NCBI RefSeq assembly: GCF_001942255.1
Contig: NZ_MKKC01000073.1
Span: 1 to 64,000, forward strand
Length of the DNA stretch: 64,000 nucleotides
Source of the DNA: Nocardiopsis sp. CNR-923
GTDB lineage: Bacteria > Actinomycetota > Actinomycetes > Streptosporangiales > Streptosporangiaceae
Reading direction: 5' to 3'
The translations under genes were made by a program, and so were the position numbers. Each line of letters begins with the position of its first letter. The first letter of the stretch is position 1. Positions 1 through 10,715 of this stretch are shown here, piece by piece. The notes beneath the pieces were generated by a model that saw only the letters and a program-made list of their open reading frames with translations, had not been told where the DNA came from and did not search any database.

Positions 1-2
1 CG

Positions 3-71
3 GCCGCGATCTGGCGCAACTTCCAGACCGGCCAGGCGGTCAGCCGTTCACTGACCGCCTACGACCACTGA
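3..71 (+). CDS. C-terminal end of an unidentified protein (5' part outside window)
   Basis: An open frame enters from the left edge and ends with TGA at 69-71. Only the last 22 residues are visible, ending in SLTAYDH. The piece is too short to assign a family. It lies 34 bases before the O-methyltransferase start on the same strand, so the two could be co-transcribed, but no product can be inferred. Confidence 0.45.
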   Translation, partial: AAIWRNFQTGQAVSRSLTAYDH

Positions 72-105
72 ACGTGTTCGGAAAGACTCGTCTAGGGTTG
101 CTCCC

Positions 106-764
106 GTGACTCGATCCACGGAGACCATCACCCCGGAACTACACTCCTACCTCGTCGCCCGCAGCGAGCCGGCCGACGCCGTCCTCACCGACCTGGCCGC
201 GGAGACCGAACGTCTCTTCCCCCGGTTCTCGGTCATGCAGATCGGCCCGGAACAGGGCGCGTTCATGACCCTTCTCACGCAGGCGGTCGCGCGCGCGACG
301 TCGTGGAGGTCGGCACCTTCACCGGCTACTCCTCCATCTGCCTGGCCCGCGGCATCCCCGCCGACGGCACCCTCCTGGCCTGCGACATCAGCGAGGAGTG
401 GACGGCCCTGGCCCGCCGCTACTGGGAGCGCGCCGAGGTCGCCGACCGGATCACCCTCAAACTGGGACCGGCCCTGGACACCCTGCGCGCCCTGCCCCGG
501 GAGCCGATGTTCGACGTCGCCTTCCTGGACGCCGACAAGCCCGGCTACGTCGGCTACTGGGAGGAGCTCGTCCCCCGCATGCGCCCGGGAGGCCTCCTCC
601 TTGCCGACAACACGCTCTCCCACGGACGCGTCGTCGACCCCGGCAACACCGACGCCTCCGTCCAGGGCATCCGCGACTTCAACGACCACCTCGTCGCCGA
701 CGACCGCGTCAGCCAGGTCCTGCTGCCCATCGGCGACGGCCTCACTCTCGCCAGGAAGCGCTGA
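106..764 (+). CDS. SAM-dependent O-methyltransferase (CCoAOMT-like), one-base frameshift
   Basis: Small class I methyltransferase of the caffeoyl-CoA/catechol O-methyltransferase family, about 219 residues once repaired. GTG start at 106. The SAM-binding motif I (VEVGTFTGYSS) is followed by the metal-binding segment FLDADKPGYVGYW and by LLADNTLSHG, where Asp and Asn-type residues of this family hold a divalent cation. The N-terminal third reads in frame 1 and the rest, from about 292, in frame 3. The break lies in an alternating GC run, where one missing G would restore the usual 'TQAVGARDVVEVGTF' reading. The natural substrate is not predictable; homologues methylate small catechol-like hydroxyls. 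The family call is firm, the intact state of the gene depends on the one-base repair. Confidence 0.85.
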
Positions 765-822
765 CGCCCCGTCGTCCACGGGTTGACCGGTTCTCCCGGC
801 GGACACGCCCGCACCTTCGGTA

Positions 823-1979
823 ATGTCCAGTTCCATGCGCCTGCTGCACACATCGGACTGGCACCTGGGACGCTCGTTCCACCGGGAGAACCTCATCGAC
901 GCCCAGGCGGTCTTCCTCGACCACCTCGTCGACACCGTCGCCTCGCACCGCGTGGACGTCGTCGCGGTCGCCGGCGACCTCTACGACCGCGCGCTCCCCC
1001 CGGTGGACGCGGTCCGTCTGTTCGACCGGGCCCTCAGCCGGATCCGCGCGACCGGAGCGCGCGCGGTCCTCATCAGCGGCAACCACGACTCGATGGCCCG
1101 CATGGCCTTCGCCACGGACCTCATCGACGCCTCCGGCGTCCACCTGCGCAGCTCCCTGGACGGAGTCGGCGCCCCGGTGGTCATCGACGACGACCATGGC
1201 CCCGTCGCCTTCTACGGCATCCCCTACCTGGAGCCGGAGATCGCCCGCCACCACTGGAACCTGCCCGAACGCGGCCACCCCGCGGCGATCGGGCACGCCA
1301 TGGACCTGGTCCGCGCCGACCTCGCCGGGCGACCCGGAACCCGCTCGGTCGTCCTCGCGCACGCCTTCGTCACCGGCGGCGAGCCCTCCGACAGCGAGCG
1401 CGACATCGCCGTGGGCGGGGCCGCCCACGTTCCCGCGTCGATCTACGACGGCGTCGACTACGTCGCCCTCGGCCACCTGCACGGCCGCCAGACCATCACC
1501 CCGTCGGTGCGCTACTCGGGGAGCCCGCTCGCCTACTCCTTCTCGGAGGAACGGCACGTCAAGGGCTACTGGCTGGTCGACCTGGACGCCGACGGCCTGG
1601 CCGGCGCCGAGTTTGTGCCCGCTCCGGTCCCCCGTCCGCTCGCCAGGATCCGGGGACGCATCGACGACCTGCTGTCCCGACCCGAGTGGGACGCCTACAC
1701 CGGTCACTGGCTCCAGGTCACCCTCACCGACCACCGCCGCCCCGCCCACCCGATGGACCGGCTCCGCGAGCGCTTCCCGCACACCCTGCTGCTGGACTTC
1801 GCCCCCGAGGGCGGCACTCCCGGGACCCGCCCCGTGGCCGCCGCCGTCGCGACCGCGACGAACGGGAGGTGGTGACCGACTTCGTGGAGTGGGTCCGCGG
1901 CGCCCCCGCCACCCCGGAGGAGGCCGAGCTCGTCACCACGGCGGTCGAACGGGTCCGGATCCAGGAGGGGACGCGCTGA
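823..1979 (+). CDS. sbcD: Exonuclease SbcD (Mre11-type nuclease subunit), one-base frameshift
   Basis: Nuclease subunit of the SbcCD complex, which opens hairpins and trims DNA ends during repair. The calcineurin-type phosphoesterase motifs are in order: HTSDWHLGR near the N terminus, AGDLYDR, SGNHDS, then LAHAF and GHLHGRQ, which supply the two-metal site. About 385 residues. Two in-frame ATGs are possible at 823 and 835; the latter gives the family-typical MRLLHTSDWHLGR. The last 43 codons (DEREVVTDFVEWVRG onward) read in another frame after about 1848, consistent with one missing C. The stop at 1977-1979 overlaps the sbcC start (TGATG), so the two subunits are translationally coupled. Confidence 0.9.
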
Positions 1980-4958
1980 TGCGGCTGCACGCGCTCTCGG
2001 TCCAGGCGTTCGGCCCCTTCGCGGGAACCGAACACGTCGACTTCGACCGCCTCAGCGCGGGCGGCCTGTTCCTCATCCACGGGCCCACGGGCGCGGGCAA
2101 GACCTCCGTTCTGGACGCCGTGTGCTTCGCCCTCTACGGCAGGGTGCCCGGAGCGCGTCGCGACGACCGCTCCCCCAAGAGCGACCATGCCCCGGTCGAC
2201 CGCGTCCCCGAGGTCGCCCTGGAGTGCACGATCCGGGGCAGACGCGTGCGGATCGAGCGGCGTCCGCGCTGGGAACGGCCAAAGAAGCGCGGCACCGGGA
2301 CCCGGACCGAGAACGCCAAGGTGGTGGTGACCGAACGCGTCGACGGCCGCTGGGAGGGCGTCACCACCCGCCCCGACGAGGCCGGGCAGTTCGTCGGCGA
2401 CCTCCTCGGCCTCACCCTCGACCAGTTCTGCCAGGTCGCCCTGTTGCCCCAGGGGGACTTCGCGCGGTTCCTGCGCGCCAGGGCCGAGGACCGCCGCGAG
2501 TCCCTGGAGCGCATCTTCAGCACCCGTGTCTTCCGGGACGTCGAGGAATGGTTCAGGGGGCACGCCAACCGCCTTCGTCTGGAGGTGGAGTCCGCCAACG
2601 AACGGGTGCGCGCCGTGGCCGGGCGGATCAGCGAGGTCGGCAGGTCCCCCGCACCGGAACCGCCGGAGGAACTCTCGGCGTGGGCGGCCGAGCTCGCTTC
2701 GGTCACCGCGGCGACCGCCCGGGACGCCGCCGCCGTGGCCGCCGGGACCGTCGGCCTCCGCGACCGGGCGCAGGACGCCTGGACGCGGGCCGGGCGGTCG
2801 CCGCGCGCCAGGACCGGTTGGCCGCCGCCCGACGCCGCCAGGAGGAACTCGCCGGGGGCGCCGAGGAGCGCGCGCGGATCGAGGTCAGGCTGGCCGCCGC
2901 CGAACGGGCCGCGTCGGTGCTCCCCGTCCTGCGCGTTCGCGAGCAGCGCCGCGCCGAACTCGACAAGGCCGGGCTCGCCGTCGCCGAACGGACCTCCCTG
3001 GTGGCCGGGCTGCCCGGTGTCGGGGGCCCGGGCCCGGACCCGCTGCCCGTCCTGGACCGCGCCGAGCGCGAGCGCCGCGACGAACGCGCCCGCCTGGACC
3101 TGCTGCGCGGCGACGCCGAGCGCCGTGCCTCGCTCGGTCGGTCCATCACCGCGTTCACCGACCGCCTCGACGGTGTGCGGGGTGAACTCGACGACGTCCG
3201 GGAACGGATCACGTCCCTGCCGCCCCAGGTGGAGAACGTGACCGGTGAACTGCGCCAGGTGCGGGACCTGGCGAACCGGGTGGAGGCCGCCGAGACGGCG
3301 TTGGCCGCGGCCGAGCGGCGCCGGGACGCCGCTGACCTGTACGAGCTCCTGGGCGGACGGCTCGTCGAGGCCGAGGACCGTCTCCGCGCGGCCGTCGACA
3401 CCGCCCAAAGCGCCCACGACCACGCGCTCGCCCTGCGCGAACGGCGGATCAGGTACATGGCGGCCGAACTGGCGGGCCAGCTCGCCGACGGGAGCCCGTG
3501 CGCGGTGTGCGGGTCGCTGGAGCACCCCGCGCCCGCGCGGCCCAGCGCGCGGGGGTTGGTCTCCGCCGAGGAGGAGAAGGCCGCCCAGGCCGCCGCCGCC
3601 GACGCCGACGCCCGCCGCGGCGAGGCCGCGAACACCGTCACCGCGCTGCGGGAGCGGAGTTCCGCCGCACTGGAGCGCGCAGAGGGGCGCACGGTCGAGG
3701 CCGCCCGGAGGGAGGTCGTCGACCGCACCCGCGCCCTGGAGGACGCGGGCGCGCCGCCGCGGAGGCGCACCGGCTGGAGGAGACCCTGGAGCAGCTCAGC
3801 GCCGACCTCGACCGGTCCAGGGCCAGGGAGGGCGAACTCGCCCGGCTGGTGACCGAGGTCGAGACGGACCGGGCCAACGCGGTCGCCGAGCACGCCCGGC
3901 TGACGGAGCTGCTGGACGCCGCGCGCGGCGAGGACGCGGGCATCGACGAGCGGATCGTCCGCCTGACCCGCGAGGCGGACCTGGTGCGGTCCGCGGCGGA
4001 CGCGGTGCGGGCCCGCGACCGCGCGGGCGAGGAGTTGCGGAGGGCAGAGTCCGAGGCCGAACGGCACCGAGCGGACGCCCGCTTCGCCACCGAGGCCCAG
4101 GTCTGGGAGTCCGCGCTCGACGAACCCCTGCGGCGCGAGCTGCGCGAACGCGCGCGTTCCCACGACGACGACCGGGCTGCGGTGGCGGCGGCCCTGGCCG
4201 ACCCCGACCTGGTCGCGGCCGGTGCCGCCCCCACACCCGACCTGGAGTCCCTGTCCGGTGCGGCCGAGCACGCCTCGGCCGCCGCCGACCACGCCGTGGC
4301 CTGGCGGAGCATGCTGGAGGAGCGCGCCCGCCGACTGGCCGCCCTGCGCGACGACCTCGACCGGGCGCTGGCCGGGTGCGAGCCGGTCCTGCGCCGCTAC
4401 GCCGTGGCCGAGGGCATGCGGTCCCTCACCGCGGGGACCTCAGCCGACAACGCCGACGGCGTCCGCCTGTCCGCCTACGTCCTGGCCGCACGGCTCGAAC
4501 GGGTGGTGGCGGCGGCCAACGACCGCCTGCGCACGATGTCGGACGGCCGGTACGAGCTGCGGTACACGGTGGACAAGGCGGCGGGCGACGGGCGGGCGCG
4601 TTCGGCTGGCGGGCTGGGCATGCGGGTCGTGGACGCCTGGACGGGTGTGGAGCGCGACCCCGCCACCCTGTCCGGCGGTGAGACCTTCTTCAGCTCTCTG
4701 GCGCTCGCTCTGGGCCTGGGGGACGTGGCGAGCGCGGAGGCGGGCGGCACCGACATCGACACCCTGTTCGTGGACGAGGGCTTCGGAACGCTGGACGAGG
4801 ACACCCTGGAGGAGGTGCTGGACATGCTCGACCGGCTGCGCGACGGGGGCCGCGCGGTGGGCGTCGTCAGTCACGTCGCCGACCTGCGGCATCGGGTCAG
4901 CACACGGCTTCGGGTGGTCAAGGGCGCGTCTGGATCGCGCGTGGAGCACGTCGGCTGA
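1979..4958 (+). CDS. sbcC: ATPase SbcC (Rad50-type SMC-like subunit), two one-base frameshifts
   Basis: ATPase partner of SbcD, about 993 residues after repair. The N-terminal half of the ABC ATPase has a Walker A (GPTGAGKTS) and Q-loop region (LLPQGDFARFLRA). A long Arg/Glu/Ala-rich coiled coil follows, interrupted by a zinc hook CAVCGSLEHP encoded near 3498-3530 that mediates dimerisation. The C-terminal ATPase half has the signature LSGGETFFSSLALALGLG, Walker B LFVDEGFGTLD and a His switch (VVSHVADL). Reading frame changes near 2795 and 3757 in GC-rich coiled-coil coding sequence. Both are -1 events and adding two bases gives a length divisible by three. All functional motifs are preserved across the three segments, so this is most likely an intact gene with sequence errors. 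Confidence 0.92.
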
Positions 4959-5005
4959 GGGCGCGCGCCCACCCCGGCTGGGCCCGCCCCGGCGGCGGTG
5001 CGACA

Positions 5006-5434
5006 ATGGCCAGCGTGAATTCGCTGGTCAACATCGCCGTGTTCGGAATCGGGGGCGCCGTCGTCACGACGGCCCTCATCGGTCTTCTCCTCGTCGTCGC
5101 CGGCAGCGGCAACGGCGCCTCATCGCGTGTGCGCACGGTCTTCGGCGCCGCCTCGGTGGTGCTGCTCGTGCTGCTGCCGACGCTCGCCGCGGCCAATGTC
5201 CTCGCCGCCGGCGCGGGGTTCTGGACGGCGTTCGCCACGGCGGTCTGCGTGGCCGTGGTGGTGTGCGCCGTGAACATGACCCTGCTGCCCCTGGCGGTGC
5301 GCCGCGGGGCATCGGCGGGCGGGGCCGGCGCCCTCGCCGCCCTGCGGCCGTCCCTGCCGGTGGTCGCCGTGGGCCTGGTGATCTGCCTGGCCGTGGGACT
5401 GCTGGGTGCGGGTGTGGCGGCCCTGACCGTGTAG
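5006..5434 (+). CDS. Small integral membrane protein, function unknown
   Basis: 142 residues with about four hydrophobic segments (near residues 8-33, 42-66, 72-97 and 115-140) and short polar loops, so an inner-membrane protein. No enzymatic motif or recognisable family signature. It follows sbcC by 47 bases but need not belong to that operon. It is convergent with the CopD-CtaG gene, with a strong hairpin between the two stops. I do not recognise a function. Confidence 0.6.
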   Translation: MASVNSLVNIAVFGIGGAVVTTALIGLLLVVAGSGNGASSRVRTVFGAASVVLLVLLPTLAAANVLAAGAGFWTAFATAVCVAVVVCAVNMTLLPLAVRRGASAGGAGALAALRPSLPVVAVGLVICLAVGLLGAGVAALTV

Positions 5435-5441
5435 CTCGAAC

Positions 5442-5471
5442 CCCGGTGGGGGCGGGGCCCGCCCCCCACCG
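5442..5471. terminator. Bidirectional hairpin terminator between convergent genes
   Basis: CCGGTGGGGGCGGG at 5442-5455 pairs with its near-perfect complement at 5457-5471 (one bulged C). It lies between the stop of the small membrane protein and the stop of the CopD-CtaG gene. No U-tract is visible, as is common for actinobacterial terminators. Confidence 0.6.
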
Positions 5472-5537
5472 GCGTCTGAGGGCCGACCCGCTCCCAGCCC
5501 CGTCCGGCCCGGCGGCGATCCCGGACGCCGCGGCCGG

Positions 5538-7732
5538 TCAGTTCCGTCCGTCGGTCCCCGGGCCCTCGTCCGGGTCGGCGGCGCGCCTCTCGGCGCCGGC
5601 GGGCCCCGCGGGCGCGAGCCGTCCGTACCGCTTCGCGCTCCGGGCGGCGCGCCCGTGCTCACCGTCGCGGTCGCACCGCGCGAACGTCGGTCCAGTTCGG
5701 CGAGGTAGGCGTTGTAGGCGTCCATGTCGGCGTCGTCGGAGCCGCCGCGGGCGCTGTGCCGCTGACGCCGCCGCTCCTGCTTCATGTCGTCCTGGAACCA
5801 CTGCCGGACCATGGCGACGGTGACCAGCAGCGTCGGGATCTCGCCCAGCGCCCAGGCCACGCCACCTCCCATGTACTGGTCCTCCAGGCGGCTCTCCAGC
5901 CAGGGAATCTCGATCTGGTCGTAGAACTCCGGGGCGACGGGACTGGTCTGCTCCATGATCGCGATGCCGAAGAACGCGTGGAAGCCCATGACCAGCAGCA
6001 GCAACAGGAAGCGCAGCAGGTAGGGGACCTTCCGGGGCGCGGGGTCCACGCCCGCGATGATCCAGTAGAACAGGAAACCCGAGAGCAGGAAGTGCACGCT
6101 CATGAACATGTGGCCGAGATGGTCGTTCATCAGCGCGCCGAACAGCGGTGTGAAGTAGAGCGCGTACGGGCTGAGCACGAACATCGGCGCGGCGAACGCG
6201 GGGTGCGTCACCACCTTGGAGAAGCGGCTGTTGAGGAACAGGGCCAGCCACTCGCGCGGCCCCCGGTCCCCCCTGCGCGCGGCCGGTTTGAGCGCGCGCA
6301 GCGCCAGGGTGGCCGGAGCGCCCAGCACCAGCAGGATCGGCGCGAGCATGGCCAGCATCATGTGCTGGATCATGTGCGAGGAGAACAGCACCGCGGCGTA
6401 GGTGGCGAAACCGCTGAGCTGGGTGACGACGATGGACAGCAGTCCCAGTCCGAAGAAGACGGTGCGACCGGCCGGCCAGGTGTCGCCGCGCCGCCGCAGC
6501 CGGACCACGGCCGCCCCGTACAGACCGCCCGCGACCGCGACGAACATGATGAAGAACAGGTCCGGGCGCCACAGCGTGAGCAGGTTCCACACGTCCATGG
6601 GCGGCGGCACGGGGAAGCCGAGGACCGCGGCGGCCGGGTCGACCTCGCTCTCCAGCGGCGGCGGGGGCGCGGTCCGCCCGAGCCCGACCGAGATGCCGAC
6701 GACCGCGGCCATGATGAGGATCTCGACCCCCGACACCAGCAGGAACATCGACCGCTGGAACGAGGCTCCCCCGGGCCCGCCGGACGCCGCGTGGATCCTC
6801 CGGAGCGCGTACCGCCGGTTCATGTACCCGAACGCGCCGAGGACGCAGAAGAGCGTGAACTTGACGACCATGATGAGTCCGTACTCGGTGAGGACGAGCT
6901 CGTCGAGGGTGTTGAGCCGGGCCAGAGCGCTGCCGACGCCGCTGATCGCCACGCCCGTGAACAGCCACAGCGCCAGTCGGCTGAACCGGGCGACCGCCAC
7001 CACCGGGTCCTGTCCGTCCACGCGCATCACGTGGTAGGTCACGGCGGCCAGACCGCCGACCCACGCGGAGATGGCGATGACGTGCATGGCCAGTGCCGTC
7101 ACGGCCAGCTCGTGCGCCCCCGAGGAGGCGGAGTGGCCGGTCAGGCCCGGGGGCGTGACGGCCGCCAGGGCGGCGACGGTCAGCCAGATGCCGCCGGTGG
7201 CCGAGGTGACCGTGCGGCCGAACAGCGCGATGCCGGTCGTGATGAGGATGACGAACATCAGCGCGACGCCGCCGGAGACCGATCCCGCGTAGGCGGTGAC
7301 CTCGTCGACGCTGACCTGGCCGAAGGACACGGCCAGGAACTCCGACGCCTGGAAGTACATGGTGAACACGGCGGCGACCGCCCACGCCAGCGCCGCCCAC
7401 GTGGCGCCCCGCACGTAGAACTGCGCCTGCTCCGACAGACGTCCCCTGTCGGAGGGCAACAGGACCGTGGCGAGCAGCAGGAGACCGATGGTCAGGACCC
7501 CGGAGGCGTCCATCACCACCTTGGCCAGGGGAAGGCCCCAGCGCACGCCCTGGCCCGCGTCGGGCAGCCCCGGGATGAGCACGGGGAAGGCGGCTCCGCC
7601 AAGGATGAGGGTCAGGATCAGGGCCAGGACGCACAGCAGCGCCGCCGCGCCGGCGAAGAGCGGTACGCGTCGGGTCCCGGGTGCGTCCCGGTCGACCCTG
7701 GCTGGGGTCGTGTTCTGTGCGGGAGGAGCCAC
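5538..7732 (-). CDS. CopD/CtaG fusion: copper transport and cytochrome c oxidase assembly membrane protein
   Basis: Polytopic membrane protein of about 731 residues. The N-terminal half resembles CopD (copper resistance/import), with His-bearing helices such as HVIAISAWVGGLAAVTYHVM. The C-terminal half resembles CtaG (caa3_CtaG), with SSHMIQHMMLAMLAPILL, HLGHMFMSVHFLLSGFLFYW and GFHAFFGIAIM; His/Met pairs in membrane helices are typical of copper handling. The fusion is well known in actinobacteria and links copper supply to assembly of the CuA/CuB oxidase. The C-terminal tail probably changes frame near 5680 and ends at 5538. The unrepaired frame would instead run antisense through the neighbouring gene to 5120. 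Start ATG at 7732. Confidence 0.85.
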
Positions 7733-8099
7733 GCGTCACTCCGTCGTCGACGTCTCGTTGATGTCCGGCCAGCGCTGGTGGCCGCGGTGGCCGCCTCTCG
7801 GCTGTCCGGGGGCGGTCCGAAAGGGCCCGAACGGGGACACCGCGCTCCAGGTTAAACCGTCGCCCGCACGGCGCCGTCCCAGGGTGGTGCGAGCTGGAAC
7901 CGCGACGCGCGGGCAGCCGTCGGCCCGCGCCCTCCCAGGCGGGGAATCGTCGTTCTCCCCTTGCGGAGGGGTTCTTCACGCTACGCTCGGGGCCAGGCGG
8001 AACCACGTCCCTCCGTCACCGGGTGCCCACGGTTCCCCGCCGTCGCACGGCGCCCGCGACCCGCAGCCCCTCTGATCGCGAGCCTTCGAAGGGACGAGC
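7733..8099. other. Intergenic region between divergent genes, no gene seen
   Basis: About 370 bases between the divergent CopD-CtaG and amidohydrolase-like genes. It must carry both promoters. I see only short repeats (for example GGTGGCCGC twice in tandem near 7778) and a small CCCCT/AGGGG hairpin near 7957, and no convincing -35/-10 pair, riboswitch or ORF with family similarity. Confidence 0.4.
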
Positions 8100-9359
8100 A
8101 TGATCGAGTTCGACAGTGTGGTCCGGTCCAGGCGCGTCGTCACGCCGGAGGGGGTCGGTGCGCTCAGCGTCGGGATCCGCGACGGCCGGATCGAGGCCGT
8201 GGACGATTACGCCGCGCCGATGCGGGCGCGCGGGACCACCGACCTGGAGGATGTCGCCCTTGTGCCGGGGGCGGTCGACGTGGGCGCCGGCGTCCACGAG
8301 CCCGGCCGGGACCTGGCCGCGTGCTACCGGGCGGCGGGCCGGGCCGCGCTGCGCGGCGGGGTCACCACCCTGGTCGCCGCTCCCGCACCGGCACGGCCCC
8401 CGGTGAACTGCGCGGACTCTCTCCGAGTGCACCAGGGCGCGGCGGCGGGCTCGGGCGTGTCGGTGTACTTCCTGGGCGGGGTGACCCAGGGCAGCGGTCC
8501 CCTCGACCTGGCCGACCTGCGCGCGGCGGGGGCGGTGGCCTTCCACTGTTCGTTGTCCGACGGCGGCGCCCCGGACCTGGCCGCCCTGAACGACTCCCAG
8601 CTGCGCAAGGCCATGGTGGAGCTCGCCGCCCTGGACACCGTGCTGGTGGTGCACGCCGAGGACGCCGCCGAACTGGGCACGCCCCCGGTGTCGGCGGAGC
8701 AGCGCCCGGCCACGGCGGAGCGGCGCGGGATGGAGCGGGTCGTCGCGGCGGCGCGGCTGGCGGGGGCGCGCACGCACGTGTCCCCCTTCACCGCGGCCGA
8801 GTGCGCGGCGCTGCTGGCCGCGGCGGGGTCGGTCGGGGTCGGACTGACCGCGCAGACCTGTCCGCACTACCTGTGCCTGTCGGCGGAGACCCCGGGCGCG
8901 GAGCCGTGGTCGCACGTGTGCCGCCCGCCGCTGCGGTCGGCCGCCAACCGCAAGGCCCTGTGGAGCGCCCTGCTGGCCGAAGGGGCCTCACCGTGGGGGT
9001 CGGCGATCACCACGGTGGGGTCGGGGCACCTTCCCTCACACGGCCTGTTCACGCTGGAGTGGAGCCTGTCGGCGCTGTGGACGGCCGCACGCGGGCGGGG
9101 CCGCGGGTTGGCGGACCTGGCCCGGTGGACGGCGGGCGCTCCGGCCGAGTTGCTGGGGCTGGTGGGCAAGGGGCGGATCGCGGTGGGGTGCGACGCCGAC
9201 ATGGTCGCCTTCGACCCCGGCCGCCGGGTCGCCGTGCCGTCGACGGACCCTGGGCCGTACGCGGGCCGGGAGCTGACGGGGTCCGTGGGTCCGGTGTGGG
9301 TCTTGGGCCGGCGCGTGCCCCGCACCGAGGCGGTTTTCGGGGGAGAGCCGACGGTCTGA
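8100..9359 (+). CDS. Allantoinase/dihydroorotase-like protein without metal ligands (probable pseudoenzyme)
   Basis: 419-residue amidohydrolase-superfamily protein that aligns over its whole length with allantoinase AllB. Examples are VTPEG near residue 15, VHAED near 184, TCPHYL near 250 and a conserved tail GLVGKGRIAVGCDADMVAFDP. Most metal-site residues are gone. The HxH motif of PGLVDTHVHVNDPG is GAG in PGAVDVGAGVHEPG. The carboxylated Lys of FKAFL is His in FHCSL. The second His (LHLSS) is SPF. The last Asp (VTDHSP) is absent in TTVGSGHLP. Only the His of VHAED remains. The reading frame is intact and codon use is normal, so it is maintained rather than decaying. Hydrolase activity is unlikely; a binding or structural role is possible. 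It lies 157 bases upstream of ald on the same strand. Confidence 0.82.
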   Translation: MIEFDSVVRSRRVVTPEGVGALSVGIRDGRIEAVDDYAAPMRARGTTDLEDVALVPGAVDVGAGVHEPGRDLAACYRAAGRAALRGGVTTLVAAPAPARPPVNCADSLRVHQGAAAGSGVSVYFLGGVTQGSGPLDLADLRAAGAVAFHCSLSDGGAPDLAALNDSQLRKAMVELAALDTVLVVHAEDAAELGTPPVSAEQRPATAERRGMERVVAAARLAGARTHVSPFTAAECAALLAAAGSVGVGLTAQTCPHYLCLSAETPGAEPWSHVCRPPLRSAANRKALWSALLAEGASPWGSAITTVGSGHLPSHGLFTLEWSLSALWTAARGRGRGLADLARWTAGAPAELLGLVGKGRIAVGCDADMVAFDPGRRVAVPSTDPGPYAGRELTGSVGPVWVLGRRVPRTEAVFGGEPTV

Positions 9360-9516
9360 GCGTGACCCTCCCACGCGTGCGCCCGTGTCCCACCCCACAC
9401 ACTGTCCTTACACGGTGTCAACAAGGCCGCCCACGGCCATGCATGTTGCCGATGGCGAATCGGTGCCGTCCCAGGTCACAGTGGGGATATCAACGGAGAT
9501 ACCAGTTGGAGGAACC

Positions 9517-10638
9517 GTGCGCATCGGCGTGCCCCGCGAGATCAAGAACCACGAGTACCGGGTGGCCATCACCCCCGCAGGAGTACACGAGCTGGTCCGC
9601 CGGGGCCACGACGTGGCCGTGGAGCGCGACGCGGGCGTGGGCTCCTCCATCACCGACGAGGAGTACCTGGCCGCGGGAGCCGCCATCCTCGACACCGCCG
9701 ACGAGGTGTGGGGCTACGGCGACCTGATCCTCAAGGTCAAGGAGCCGATCCCGGCCGAGTACCACCGCATGCGGGCGGGCCAGACCCTCTTCACCTACCT
9801 GCACCTGGCCGCGTCGCGCGCGTGCACCGACGCACTCCTGGAGCGCGGGGTCACCGGTATCGCCTACGAGACCGTGCAGCTCCCCGACAGCTCGCTGCCC
9901 CTGCTGGCCCCGATGTCCGAGGTCGCGGGCCGCCTGGCGCCGCAGGTCGGCTCCGTGACGCTCCAGCGCCCCAACGGGGGCCGCGGCGTCCTCATGGGCG
10001 GCGTCCCCGGTGTGCGTCCTGCGCGCGTCACCGTGATCGGCGCGGGCGTGTCCGGTCTGAACGCGACCCAGATCGCCGTGGGCATGGGCGCGGACGTGAC
10101 CGTCCTGGACCTCAACGTCAACAAGCTGCGTCACGTCGACGCGCTGTACCGGGGCCAAGTCAAGACCGTCGTGTCCAACGCCTTCGAGCTGGAGCGGTCG
10201 GTCCTGGAGTCGGACATGGTGATCGGCGCCGTCCTGGTGCCGGGCGCCAAGGCCCCCAAGCTCATCTCGAACGAGCTCGTCTCGCGTATGCGTCCGGGCG
10301 CGGTCCTGGTGGACATCGCGATCGACCAGGGTGGCTGCTTCGAGGACTCGCGCCCCACCACGCACGCCGACCCGACCTTCACCGTGCACGGCACCGTGTT
10401 CTACTGCGTGGCGAACATGCCGGGCGCCGTGCCGAACACCTCGACGCACGCCCTCACCAAGGACACCCTCCGCTACGCCGTGGCGCTGGCGGACAGGGGC
10501 TGGCGTCAGGCGCTGCGCGACGACGCCGCGCTGGCCGGCGGCCTGAACACCTTCGACGGTGAGGTCGTCTACGCGCCGGTCGCCGAGGCGCACGGGCTCA
10601 AGAACGTCGAACTGGACGACGTCCTGTCCCAGAGCTGA
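9517..10638 (+). CDS. ald: Alanine dehydrogenase (NAD+)
   Basis: Catalyses reversible NAD-dependent oxidative deamination of L-alanine to pyruvate and ammonia. 373 residues, the usual length, from GTG 9517 preceded by GGAGG four bases upstream; longer upstream readings lack a ribosome site. Visible features are the substrate region MRIGVPREIKNHEYRVA, catalytic Lys in LKVKEPIP, catalytic His in FTYLHLAA, the NAD-binding Rossmann motif VIGAGVSGLNA and active-site Asp in DIAIDQGGCFEDS. The gene is followed by a strong terminator. Ald typically works in alanine use as nitrogen or carbon source; an AGCS-type alanine symporter gene also occurs at 33.7-35.1 kb, but no regulatory link is visible. Confidence 0.95.
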   Translation: MRIGVPREIKNHEYRVAITPAGVHELVRRGHDVAVERDAGVGSSITDEEYLAAGAAILDTADEVWGYGDLILKVKEPIPAEYHRMRAGQTLFTYLHLAASRACTDALLERGVTGIAYETVQLPDSSLPLLAPMSEVAGRLAPQVGSVTLQRPNGGRGVLMGGVPGVRPARVTVIGAGVSGLNATQIAVGMGADVTVLDLNVNKLRHVDALYRGQVKTVVSNAFELERSVLESDMVIGAVLVPGAKAPKLISNELVSRMRPGAVLVDIAIDQGGCFEDSRPTTHADPTFTVHGTVFYCVANMPGAVPNTSTHALTKDTLRYAVALADRGWRQALRDDAALAGGLNTFDGEVVYAPVAEAHGLKNVELDDVLSQS

Positions 10639-10675
10639 CCGGGCCCGCCACGGGCCCCGTCCGGTAGGGGCCCCA

Positions 10676-10715
10676 GGGGCCGACCGCCCCGGCGCGCGTC
10701 GGGGCGGTCGGCCCC
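10676..10715 (+). terminator. Strong hairpin terminator after ald
   Basis: A perfect 16-bp stem: 10676-10691 pairs with 10700-10715 around an 8-base loop. It begins 38 bases after the ald stop. No U-tract follows. Confidence 0.75.

Noticed and set aside
1979-4958. Programmed frameshifting in sbcC.
   Set aside because: There is no slippery heptamer or stimulatory structure at the breaks. All breaks in the window share the same -1 direction and also hit unrelated genes, so sequence error is simpler.
5120-5537. Extension of the CopD-CtaG frame through the small membrane protein gene on the other strand.
   Set aside because: The tail is low-complexity and overlaps an independent membrane-protein gene with a terminator between them. 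A single missing base near 5680 gives a natural stop at 5538.
8100-9359. Dihydroorotase (pyrC) or allantoinase (allB).
   Set aside because: The alignment fits allantoinase, but five of six metal ligands are missing, so neither activity is claimed.
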